Counted from the first letter of the stretch, positions 1-6,694 are shown. The stretch is DNA of 7,030 nt from Thermofilum sp. (GCA_020832965.1 JAJHRM010000134.1:1-7030); one strand, 5' to 3'. The notes: generated by a model not told the origin, from the sequence alone. Made by a program: numbers and translations.

Positions 1-22
1 TTAAGAGCGCCTCCCCCGCCAT
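1..22 (-). CDS. Start of a downstream operon gene, probably the second Opp/Dpp-type ATPase (partial)
   Basis: Only the first seven codons are in the window (ATG at 22-20, reading M-A-G-E-A-L-L), so the product cannot be identified from its own sequence. The start is well supported: the stop codon of the upstream ATPase (TGA, 26-24) is separated from this ATG by one G, and a GGTGGT Shine-Dalgarno-like sequence lies at 32-27. The same stop/one base/ATG layout occurs at the other downstream junctions of this operon. Opp/Dpp importers normally need two different ATPases, DppD/OppD and DppF/OppF, encoded side by side. Only the D-type is seen here, so an F-type subunit is the expected product. That is inference from gene order. 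Confidence 0.55.
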
Positions 23-23
23 C

Positions 24-992
24 TCAACCACCCTTCGCGTAGAGCCAGCACTTGACGACATGCCCGCTTTTAACCTCAACCTCGGGCGGCTCCTGCCTCC
101 TGCACACGTCCATCGCGTACGGGCACCGCGGGTGGAACCGGCAGCCCGGCGGCGGGTTGATTAAGCTGGGCGGCGCCCCGGGGATGAACTCCAACTTCTT
201 GTCCGCCCTCAAGCTGGGGACGCTCGCCATCAGCTTCTGCGCGTACGGGTGCTGGGGGTTCGTGTAGAACTCGTCGGCGCCCGCTAGCTCGACGATCTGG
301 CCGGCGTACATGACGGCCACTTTGTCGGCCAGCTCGCTCGACAGCGCGATGTCGTGGGTTATGAAGATGTAGCTGAGCCCCCACTCGCTCTTTATCGTCT
401 TGAGGAGGTTCATGATGTTCGCTTGCGTGATCACGTCGAGGGCCGAAGTCGGCTCGTCCAGGATCACCACCTGGGGGCGCGTGATCAGCGCCATCGCGAT
501 CACAGCCCTCTGCTTCATGCCGCCGCTCAGCTCGAAGGGGTACCGGTCGGCGAAGCTCTCGTGAACCCCCACCATCCGCAGGTACTTCCTCGCCTCGGCG
601 AGCGCTTCCTCCTTCGGCATGCCCTTGTGGATCATCAGCGGCTCAGCGATCTGGAAGCCGACCTTGAGCACGGGGTTCAGGGAGTTCTGGGCCCCTTGGA
701 ACACCATGGAGATTCTCGTCCACTGCACGCTCCTCCTGAACTCCTCGTCGCTCAGCTTCATCACGTCCTGCCCGTCGAGGAGAATCTGCCCGTCGTACGT
801 GTGGACGTTGCGGGGCAGCAGCCTGATTATAGCTCTCGCAAGCGAAGTCTTGCCACAGCCAGACTCACCGACGACCGCCAGCGTCTCACCTCTCTTCAAA
901 TCAAAGCTGACGTTGTCCACAGCTTTAACTATACCTTTCCGCGTGAAGTAATAGAAGCGTAGATTCCTGACGCTTAGTATAACCCCGCACAT
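24..992 (-). CDS. Oligopeptide/oligosaccharide ABC transporter ATP-binding protein (DppD/OppD type)
   Basis: This is a cytoplasmic ATPase that would power the two permeases encoded upstream. Counting from an upstream GTG at 1001 (325 residues), it shows Walker A GESGCGKT at 45-52, Q-loop Gln102, signature LSGGMKQR at 158-165, Walker B VVILDEP at 178-184, D-loop SALD at 186-189 and the switch His at 216, so it should be catalytically intact. The C-terminal tail is the Opp/Dpp-specific extension (PGCRFHPRCPYAMDVC and a later KC), with four cysteines at 287, 293, 300 and 318; in studied relatives this set holds an iron-sulfur cluster. I chose ATG 992 because GTG 1001 lies inside the GGTGGTGGAG Shine-Dalgarno-like stretch (1002-993). 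The preceding permease stops at 1003. Most of the gene is much more GC-rich than the genes before it. Confidence 0.95.
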   Translation of the reverse strand: MCGVILSVRNLRFYYFTRKGIVKAVDNVSFDLKRGETLAVVGESGCGKTSLARAIIRLLPRNVHTYDGQILLDGQDVMKLSDEEFRRSVQWTRISMVFQGAQNSLNPVLKVGFQIAEPLMIHKGMPKEEALAEARKYLRMVGVHESFADRYPFELSGGMKQRAVIAMALITRPQVVILDEPTSALDVITQANIMNLLKTIKSEWGLSYIFITHDIALSSELADKVAVMYAGQIVELAGADEFYTNPQHPYAQKLMASVPSLRADKKLEFIPGAPPSLINPPPGCRFHPRCPYAMDVCRRQEPPEVEVKSGHVVKCWLYAKGG

Positions 993-1002
993 CTCCACCA
1001 CC
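993..1002 (-). promoter_or_regulatory. Ribosome binding site deciding the ATPase start
   Basis: The minus strand reads GGTGGTGGAG directly before ATG 992. It matches the GGTG part of the archaeal anti-Shine-Dalgarno target and overlaps the alternative GTG codons at 1001 and 998, which favours the ATG as the real start. It begins one base after the stop codon of the upstream permease, suggesting coupled translation. Confidence 0.6.
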
Positions 1003-2409
1003 TTAAAGTTCTCTCAACCTAGGGTTAACAACTTTCTCTAGAGACATTCCGATCAACGCAAAAGAGATGGCAGTCAATATTAACAGAAAAACGGGCTCTA
1101 GAACCCAGTAATACAATCCTTTGAATATAGCACCGTTAGTGAACGCATCATTTATGATCTTACCCCATGTCGGAAGGAAGGGATCTCCTAATCCTAAGAA
1201 TGAAAGCCCAGCTTCTAAAAACACGAAACTAGGTACCGACGATATCATCCCTGGAATTACAGGCGGTAAAATCTTAGGGATAACATATAGAAATATTAAT
1301 CTCATATTGCTTGCTCCGTAAGCTTGCGCAGCTTCGATATACGGGTAGGTTTTTATCTGCATAACAAGAACACGTGTATTCTTAGTGCCGAGTGAAAAAA
1401 TATTCAAAAGGACAACAGAAATTAGGATTATTGTTATATCAATTTTATAAAAAGTTGTTAACAATATCAAAATAGGTAAAAACGGTAGTATGGAATTTAT
1501 CTCAACTATCCTTTGAATAACTGCATCAATCTTACCACCATACCAACCACTTATCGAGCCAATAATAAGATTTAGTATTGTTGTCAGCAAGGCGGCTGAA
1601 ATACCAAACGATAAAGCTACAGGTGTTCCCCACAGTAAACCAATTATCAAAGGTCTTCTTTGATGATCAGTTCCAGCTATACCAAAAACTCTCCCGTATA
1701 TTACAGCTTCAATGTTTAACGTACTATTTTTACTTAAAATAGCATTTAAACGTAAACCGTATCTACCTTTTAAGACCTTCGGATCGCGATCATAAGCACC
1801 GAAAAGACCTTTCTCAACAGTTACCACAAAGTTGGGTTTACTACCTATTTTTTGTGTGAATATTTTTTCTAACTCTAACTCTAATCCGAAATCATTACTC
1901 ACGTAATATTTATCGTCTTGTCTCCTTATGATATATTTCTTTATCAAGATTTCATCTCCATCAGGTCTTATCCAATAAATATTAATCATAGGTTGAACCT
2001 CTTCACGATTGGTAAAATTGAAAAATATTATAAATTCTGAAGGAAAATCATCGTATTCAAAGGTAAAGTATTTAATCCATGAAACATTAATTTTCTCTTT
2101 CCCTTCCGGAGTTATTTTTGCTTCATCAAATTTAAAAGAGATCACAATAGTTCGTGGCAGCTTTTTACCATAAAAGATCTCAACCCATTCCGGCTCTGCA
2201 TTTTTCGGATTTTTAATCCATAAGCTTACTGACCTCCAAAGTCTGATAGCCTCTGGTTGAGGTATCGTGATTACAGCATATATCGCCAAACTTAATAGGA
2301 AGAGAAGAATAGCTAACCCAGCAAGAGCCCCTCTATACTCTAAAAGCATTTGAACTGTACTTTTCAAATCCCCAATCTTTTTCAAAATATAAATCCCCGA
2401 ATTACTCAT
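1003..2409 (-). CDS. ABC transporter permease, DppC/OppC type, with a large extracytoplasmic insertion
   Basis: Integral membrane subunit of the importer. Counting from the upstream GTG at 2418 (471 residues), a first membrane helix lies at about 31-52. It is followed by a polar, beta-rich segment at about 55-245, then the family's GTD motif (GTDHQRRPL, 249-257) and five hydrophobic segments at about 258-290, 310-325, 327-347, 385-410 and 438-460. The EAA loop that docks on the ATPase is at about 358-381 (YIEAAQAYGAS). DppC proteins usually have only a short stretch between helix 1 and the GTD motif and are near 300 residues, so roughly 150 extra residues are present here. I chose ATG 2409 because GTG 2418 falls inside a strong GGAGGTG ribosome site. 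The gene is AT-rich (28% GC by hand count at 1681-1740). Its start is one base from the stop of the DppB-type gene. Confidence 0.92.
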   Translation of the reverse strand: MSNSGIYILKKIGDLKSTVQMLLEYRGALAGLAILLFLLSLAIYAVITIPQPEAIRLWRSVSLWIKNPKNAEPEWVEIFYGKKLPRTIVISFKFDEAKITPEGKEKINVSWIKYFTFEYDDFPSEFIIFFNFTNREEVQPMINIYWIRPDGDEILIKKYIIRRQDDKYYVSNDFGLELELEKIFTQKIGSKPNFVVTVEKGLFGAYDRDPKVLKGRYGLRLNAILSKNSTLNIEAVIYGRVFGIAGTDHQRRPLIIGLLWGTPVALSFGISAALLTTILNLIIGSISGWYGGKIDAVIQRIVEINSILPFLPILILLTTFYKIDITIILISVVLLNIFSLGTKNTRVLVMQIKTYPYIEAAQAYGASNMRLIFLYVIPKILPPVIPGMISSVPSFVFLEAGLSFLGLGDPFLPTWGKIINDAFTNGAIFKGLYYWVLEPVFLLILTAISFALIGMSLEKVVNPRLREL

Positions 2410-2410
2410 T

Positions 2411-3481
2411 TTAACCACCTCCCACCTTTATTCTTGGATCTAATAACCCATAAATAACATCTAGAATCAAAACTGTTATTGTTAACAACCAAGCATAAAT
2501 GGTAACTTCGCCTATAATAACTGGAGGATCTGGATAGGAAAGAGCAGCAGAGAGAAGCCTACCCAAACCGGGCCAATCGAACACCGTTTCTGTAATTATT
2601 GCACCCCCCCACGAGCCTATAAGTGTAAATGAAAAACTTGTAACTATTGATGGAAGTGTTGGCCTTAAAACATACAGTGTATCGATACGTTGCGGTGGAA
2701 GACCTTTTGCTTTCGCCGCTTCTACGTAATCTTCAGTAGAAAATATTAAGAAAAAGGTTCTACTGGAGTATAAACCTAGAAAAAGCCCTGATATGATCCA
2801 AGCGGACAATGGTAATATCATATGCTTTAAAACCGATAGAGCGTATAGTATGGGGTTTTCCGGAGGTGGGTAATCGACGATTCCTCCTGCAGGGAGTACG
2901 TGTAGCCAAGAATAAAACACCAATAGCAGCAGCAAGCCGTAAACCCAACCCGGTATTACAGAGGTTGGAGCTAAAGCTGCCACTATCCTATCCATCCTCG
3001 ACCCATATTTCCTAGCAAGCATTAGACCGCCAAAAAGGTTTATAAAAAAGCTGACAAGCGAAGCTGTCGTAAAAAGCAGTATCGTTTGAGGTAGTCTTTC
3101 CAATATTATGTTTTTTACCTTTTTTGAACCACTATCGCTTGTCAAATAGAGGGCCGTTCCTAGATCCAATGTAATTGCATCCTTTAAGTAATAAATCGAC
3201 CTTACTATGAACGGTTTATTTAATCCTTTAGCCTCTAATGCAGACTGGTACAAATTTTCTATAATTTTTTGCTTTTCAGTTGCTGGAAGTCCCTGGTAAG
3301 CTGGATTATTTCTAACATTTAGCGTTATACTCGTCAAAAGATCCGCCTTCACCATTTCATCTACGAGACCACCTAGATTTGCTAGGATAATGGATACATA
3401 AACAGCTATAACTAAGCTTATCAGCGCGGTACTTGCTCTTTTAGCCATGTATTTGATAAAGCCTTTCGGCAGCGCCAACAT
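2411..3481 (-). CDS. ABC transporter permease, DppB/OppB type
   Basis: First integral membrane subunit of the importer. Counting from an upstream GTG at 3493 (360 residues), helix 1 is at about 22-42, followed by an extracytoplasmic stretch to about 130. That stretch contains LTLDLGTALYL-like sequence resembling the DLG(x)S region of DppB proteins. Next come the characteristic ILERLPQTILLF and further helices at about 136-159, 178-199, 222-245, 282-303 and 327-350. The EAA loop is at 254-272 (EDYVEAAKAKGLPPQRI). The ETVFDWPGLGRLL motif (302-314) and the LLDPRI end are hallmarks of the family. Length is close to the usual 310-340. I prefer ATG 3481, which has GGTGA four bases upstream; GTG 3493 would add four residues. 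The gene follows the binding-protein gene after a short AT-rich gap. Confidence 0.93.
   Translation of the reverse strand: MLALPKGFIKYMAKRASTALISLVIAVYVSIILANLGGLVDEMVKADLLTSITLNVRNNPAYQGLPATEKQKIIENLYQSALEAKGLNKPFIVRSIYYLKDAITLDLGTALYLTSDSGSKKVKNIILERLPQTILLFTTASLVSFFINLFGGLMLARKYGSRMDRIVAALAPTSVIPGWVYGLLLLLVFYSWLHVLPAGGIVDYPPPENPILYALSVLKHMILPLSAWIISGLFLGLYSSRTFFLIFSTEDYVEAAKAKGLPPQRIDTLYVLRPTLPSIVTSFSFTLIGSWGGAIITETVFDWPGLGRLLSAALSYPDPPVIIGEVTIYAWLLTITVLILDVIYGLLDPRIKVGGG
2414..2423 (-). promoter_or_regulatory. Strong Shine-Dalgarno deciding the DppC-type permease start
   Basis: The minus strand reads GGGAGGTGGT just before the TAA of the DppB-type gene, a near-complete match to the archaeal anti-Shine-Dalgarno target. 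Its last two codons double as glycine codons of the upstream gene. It sits a few bases ahead of ATG 2409 and contains the alternative GTG 2418, so that GTG is unlikely to be used. Confidence 0.7.
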
Positions 3482-3493
3482 AGGCTCACCCAC

Positions 3494-3549
3494 AGCTGGG
3501 CGTTCACTGGGGGGAGGGGGTATAAAAATTTTATTATTTTTAAACTGCG
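3494..3549 (-). promoter_or_regulatory. AT-rich gap with possible internal promoter or partial terminator
   Basis: This 56-base gap between the binding-protein gene and the first permease is the only sizeable spacer in the operon. On the minus strand it contains CAGTTTAAAAATAA (3547-3534), which resembles the BRE/TATA elements elsewhere in the window and would place transcription start near 3513. It continues into a T-run (AATTTTTATA, 3530-3521) and then CCCCCTCCCCCC (3520-3509). The T-run could instead act as a weak intrinsic terminator that lowers permease expression relative to the binding protein. Sequence alone does not decide between these. Confidence 0.35.
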
Positions 3550-6012
3550 CTACTTTCCTCTTTCTTTCTGCGAGGCTGCCTTCCTCCTCAGGAAGATGGC
3601 AGCGGCTACAATGACCACGATTACGGCTATTATTGCTGCTATAGCTTCGTACCAGAGCCTGAATACAGCTTTAACTACGTGCGGCTTATCTGTAACTATT
3701 GTGAGAGACGGCGACGCTGGTTTTTCTTCCCCATCTACAATCCACTTTTCAAGAAGCCACAAGAAGCCCGGTTTGGCAGTTATCGTTACAGATTCTCGTC
3801 CAAAGTATCCATGAGAGCCTGGAGCTGGATCTGTCGTTCCAAATCCTTCCACTGCGATTATAAGCTCACGCTGTAGCAGCTTGCGGAAAGGTTTTAGAGT
3901 TGCTGTGTGCGCTGTTATGTCAACTTTATCTAAGTAGTAGGGTCCAGCTCCAACCCAGAAGTGCCTGTGCTCATTGTACCATTTCAACAGGGCATTGTAC
4001 CTTGCCTTTGCCTCCTCGACGGAGATGTACCGCTTATTGAGCTCGGCGAATGGTATGTAACCTTCGGCTATGGCTTCGTTCAGTACGTTGTAAAGTATTT
4101 GCAGGCTTGGCCCAGCTATGTAGTTCATCCACTCAACATTCTTTTTCAAAGCTTTGTCCTGTCCGAAAGCTAAGAGCCCTTTTTCCTCCGCTTTAACACC
4201 TATCGCGGTAACGTGCCATGGTCCAGCTAAACCGACAAAGTTATAGGCTATCAGTTCGGCATCCATATTCGTGTAGTTGACGTACCACTCTATTTTCAAT
4301 GGGTGCTCGCTTACGATCCTCCACGCGATAAAGTATTCTCTCCATGTTTTGAAAGTTTCCACAAACGCTTCGTCGTAAAGCGGACTCATGTTGCTTGCTC
4401 GTTCAAAGCCCAGAGGCCAACTCCAAACCCAATCGGCAAGACTCATAACAGTTCCATCATGATACTCAAATTTTCCTATAATATCTTTGTACTCAGCAAC
4501 TATCTTAACTTTTGCCGCTGTTACACCCGCTTCTCCAGCTGTCACAACTTTCTTCTTTCCAACATCCCAACCGTACCAAGCATCCGGAGGGACAGTAACT
4601 TTATCGACGAAATTGAGGGTTAACCAATTCTTGCTCTCTGGATTCTGGAATGTTAATGTGCCTTTTTCTGCCTCTATTGTAACTTTTTCAATATATTCTG
4701 AAGGTATGGGGAGCCCAGTTTTTGGATGCATCCAGAAAGCGGGCATACTCGTAGCCGTCATAATCATGGTATCGTATAGCCAATTAGATCCAGCAACAGG
4801 GTTCCATGCGTCTCCGGTTATCACGTCTGAGCTCGCTATTCTTACTGTTCCGCCCACCTTCCTTTCGCGGTTTAAAGTGACCGGCCATATTCCGACCGGG
4901 TAGCCTCCCGAATAGTCTGCTATCGCGTATATCTCTTTCCTTCTAACCCAAACAGCGGTTTGGTCTACGAGCCATATTCTTACGGAATCCTGCAACGCTA
5001 ACTCGAATGCTCGCTCCATTAGCTGTTTCCTCTCTTCCAAAGTGTTGAACTTCTTTTCAGCAAGTTTATCCGCGATATTCTGGAATTCTGCAGACGCCTT
5101 ATACGATGCCCATAGTGGGCTGATACTAGCCATGCCAGACTTATTAGTATAGAAGAACTGGAAGTTATCTGAGTCGTCTCTTGATACCGCCGTTGTTATC
5201 CAACCTCCAGTGTAGAGGTGCCATTGACCTAAAGCAGGGTTGCCTCTCATCCATATGGGAGAAGCTTCTCTCGAAGTTTTGTACATTCTCTCTACGGTGA
5301 AACCTATTTTTTCCAGTTGCTCTGCAACGTAATCCCCTATACGCCTTCTTGCATCCTCAACTCTTATGACGAACTTTAGGATTATCGGTTCACCTTTATA
5401 ATACCATTTTCCATCTTTGTACTCAACCCCTGGAACCTTTGACATTTCTTCAAATATCACTTGTTTAGCCTTTTCAAAATTATATTTGTATTTTTCCTCA
5501 AGCCTCTTTATAGTATCTTCGTGCCTAACATAGTCTGGGAAGCCTTTACACACGGGGACATATTTCGGAATTCCGAGCCCTCCCATAATTTCATCGACTA
5601 TGTATTGCCTGTCTATGAGCCAGTTCATAGCTTCCCTAATTTTTGGATTATAGAAGGGGTTGAATTTTCCATTTAAAAATTCTGGACCAACGGGATTAAA
5701 GGTGATCTCATAGTATAAGCCGTATGAAAAATCATAGGTTAGTACATTGGATTCTCGAATTTTTTTAAACAGCGTTGGATCAGATATATCTTTGAAATAA
5801 ATATCTATGTCTCCCTTTTCCAGCATTTCAACGGCTTTGGCCGCATCTGCCACAGGGAAAAAGACGACTTCATCAAACCATCCATAGCGGTTAATGGGTA
5901 GTTCTTCTTGCGGTACAGCAATGGCTGTGAAAATAGGTATTAAAGCCTGTACCAGTACCACAAGCGTTGTAGCGGCTGCTAAGTATAGGCTTTTTTTACT
6001 TAGCTGCCGCAT
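3550..6012 (-). CDS. Membrane-anchored extracellular solute-binding protein, family 5 type, with swapped lobe order
   Basis: This 820-residue protein would capture the substrate outside the cell and deliver it to the two permeases. Residues 1-32 form a signal peptide (KK, then a long hydrophobic run). Residues 45-385 match the usual second part of family-5 binding proteins: WFDEVVFFPVADAAKAVEML, then NPKIREAMNWLIDRQYIV at 122-139, and later DSVRIWLVDQTAVWVRRKE. Residues 386-712 match the usual first part: GGTVRIASSD at 387-396, WNPVAGSNWLYD at 403-414, HDGTVMSLADWVWSW at 518-532 and VGAGPYYL at 687-694. The order is therefore reversed. Residues about 714-784 form an InlB B-repeat-like domain (W757, VKAVF end), followed by a membrane anchor at about 789-808 and a basic tail. 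ATG 6012 is about 25 bases from a TATA box, so the mRNA is probably leaderless. Comparable proteins in hyperthermophiles take up peptides or oligosaccharides; the substrate is unknown. Confidence 0.9.
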   Translation of the reverse strand: MRQLSKKSLYLAAATTLVVLVQALIPIFTAIAVPQEELPINRYGWFDEVVFFPVADAAKAVEMLEKGDIDIYFKDISDPTLFKKIRESNVLTYDFSYGLYYEITFNPVGPEFLNGKFNPFYNPKIREAMNWLIDRQYIVDEIMGGLGIPKYVPVCKGFPDYVRHEDTIKRLEEKYKYNFEKAKQVIFEEMSKVPGVEYKDGKWYYKGEPIILKFVIRVEDARRRIGDYVAEQLEKIGFTVERMYKTSREASPIWMRGNPALGQWHLYTGGWITTAVSRDDSDNFQFFYTNKSGMASISPLWASYKASAEFQNIADKLAEKKFNTLEERKQLMERAFELALQDSVRIWLVDQTAVWVRRKEIYAIADYSGGYPVGIWPVTLNRERKVGGTVRIASSDVITGDAWNPVAGSNWLYDTMIMTATSMPAFWMHPKTGLPIPSEYIEKVTIEAEKGTLTFQNPESKNWLTLNFVDKVTVPPDAWYGWDVGKKKVVTAGEAGVTAAKVKIVAEYKDIIGKFEYHDGTVMSLADWVWSWPLGFERASNMSPLYDEAFVETFKTWREYFIAWRIVSEHPLKIEWYVNYTNMDAELIAYNFVGLAGPWHVTAIGVKAEEKGLLAFGQDKALKKNVEWMNYIAGPSLQILYNVLNEAIAEGYIPFAELNKRYISVEEAKARYNALLKWYNEHRHFWVGAGPYYLDKVDITAHTATLKPFRKLLQRELIIAVEGFGTTDPAPGSHGYFGRESVTITAKPGFLWLLEKWIVDGEEKPASPSLTIVTDKPHVVKAVFRLWYEAIAAIIAVIVVIVAAAIFLRRKAASQKERGK

Positions 6013-6036
6013 TAGGACCCCTGTTAAGGTCCTAAT
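6011..6036. promoter_or_regulatory. Perfect inverted repeat at the start of the transporter operon, probable operator
   Basis: ATTAGGACC (6011-6019), eight spacer bases, then GGTCCTAAT (6028-6036): a perfect 9-bp inverted repeat. It fills the space between the TATA box and the ATG of the binding-protein gene and reaches into both. A dimeric repressor bound here would block RNA polymerase, as is known for archaeal operators downstream of TATA. It could instead form a hairpin in RNA, but if transcription starts near the ATG most of it would not be transcribed, so a DNA site is the better reading. The regulator is not encoded in the window. Confidence 0.6.
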
Positions 6037-6046
6037 ATAAGCTTTG
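6033..6046 (-). promoter_or_regulatory. BRE/TATA promoter of the transporter operon
   Basis: The minus strand reads CAAAGCTTATATTA from 6046 to 6033. A purine-rich BRE-like element is followed by a TATA box centred near 6037, about 25 bases from ATG 6012. This is the usual archaeal TATA-to-start distance, so transcription should begin at or next to the ATG and no ribosome site is needed. Confidence 0.65.
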
Positions 6047-6266
6047 CGTCGCCCCCGCGCACATCACTCAAGCATGTTCAAAAAGTGAAAATTGAAAATA
6101 GCGGTACTCTCGCCTCCTCCACCTTCGCTGATCGTGACTTTAGCGCGCGTTCAGCATCGGCAACTGCTTCGAAAAGAAACCGAGAAGTCTCACGCTGATA
6201 TAGCGCGGCGCGCGGATATGGTCAAATGTTAAACCTACTACGTCCCGGAAAATGGGAGGTGCTTAA
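6047..6266. other. Intergenic stretch with no convincing gene
   Basis: This stretch lies between the operon promoter and the pseudogene remnant. Both strands have only short open stretches without good starts. It has mixed composition (42-52% GC by hand count) and a small palindrome, CGCTGATATAGCG, at 6192-6204. I see no RNA gene, repeat array or clear promoter. It may be eroded coding sequence continuous with the remnant that follows. Confidence 0.4.
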
Positions 6267-6670
6267 GAGAATCAGCCGCCCTCCTCTAATGAGCAAAAAC
6301 GAAACCCAGTTTACACAGAAATCGCGAGCCTAACGGGTAGAAGCTACAAGTTGCGGTTAGGGTTTGATAGACCCAAAAACTTTGCGCAGTAGCCACGTTC
6401 AAAAGCGAAGAGGAGACCAAGAGGAGCGCCGAGGAGCTGGGGAAGCTGGGCGTTAAAGCCGGTGTCCGCTCCTTACGTACGGGAAGCTACAAGTACTGGC
6501 GCGTGGTGCTAAACGCTCACGAAATCCTCAAGCTAGCCGAACGTTACACCGAATGGCGGCACGCTCTCAGGAAGTTCGTCGAGAGGAAGAGACCAGAGCC
6601 TACTTACTCCCTTTCTCCACAGGCTGCTAGAGCTAGCGGAAAGCTCACCCCTTCCCCACAAAGCTCATAA
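6267..6670 (+). pseudogene. Frameshifted C-terminal remnant of a thermoproteal hypothetical protein
   Basis: Two overlapping open stretches in different frames join into one protein-like sequence. The first (6267-6392) ends in TAG at 6390 and encodes VYTEIASLTGRSYKLRLGF. The second (6371-6670) has no start codon before its well-conserved-looking part and encodes VATFKSEEETKRSAEELGKL, then YKYWRVVLNAHEILKLAER, and ends at TAA 6668-6670. Joining them near 6384-6391 gives a smooth reading, which implies a small indel. The general look (a FKSEEE..RAEEL segment, a YWRV strand, a helical end) recalls the C-termini of repeated protein families in Thermoproteota such as PaREP2. That comparison is from memory and weak. 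The function is unknown. It sits 24 bases before the tRNA gene. Confidence 0.55.
6659..6670 (+). promoter_or_regulatory. Probable BRE/TATA promoter of tRNA-Glu
   Basis: CAAAGCTCATAA begins 36 bases before the first base of the tRNA. It matches the operon promoter element CAAAGCTTATAT in 10 of 12 positions and has nearly the same distance to the transcript start (34 bases there). The TATA part is degenerate and overlaps the stop codon of the pseudogene. Confidence 0.45.
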
Positions 6671-6694
6671 CCCCCCGTTTCCTCGGCGCGGTGA

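Noticed and set aside
354..962. 202-codon open frame on the plus strand, antisense to the ATPase
   Set aside because: It is a shadow in GC-rich DNA; the opposite strand has every ABC ATPase motif in order, and this frame has no recognisable domain or promoter.
4487..4903. 138-codon plus-strand frame inside the binding-protein gene
   Set aside because: It overlaps a well-supported gene, its composition mirrors the opposite strand, and no start signals are seen.
6084..6201. Plus-strand small frame starting at GTG near 6085
   Set aside because: It has about 38 codons of low-complexity Ser/Ala/Arg, no promoter or ribosome site, and no recognisable motif.
6078..6215. Minus-strand open stretch with a helical-looking segment (FLFEAVADAERALKS)
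   Set aside because: It has no start codon, is only about 46 codons long, and lies so close to the operon promoter that a gene there would need another explanation; it could be chance or an eroded fragment.
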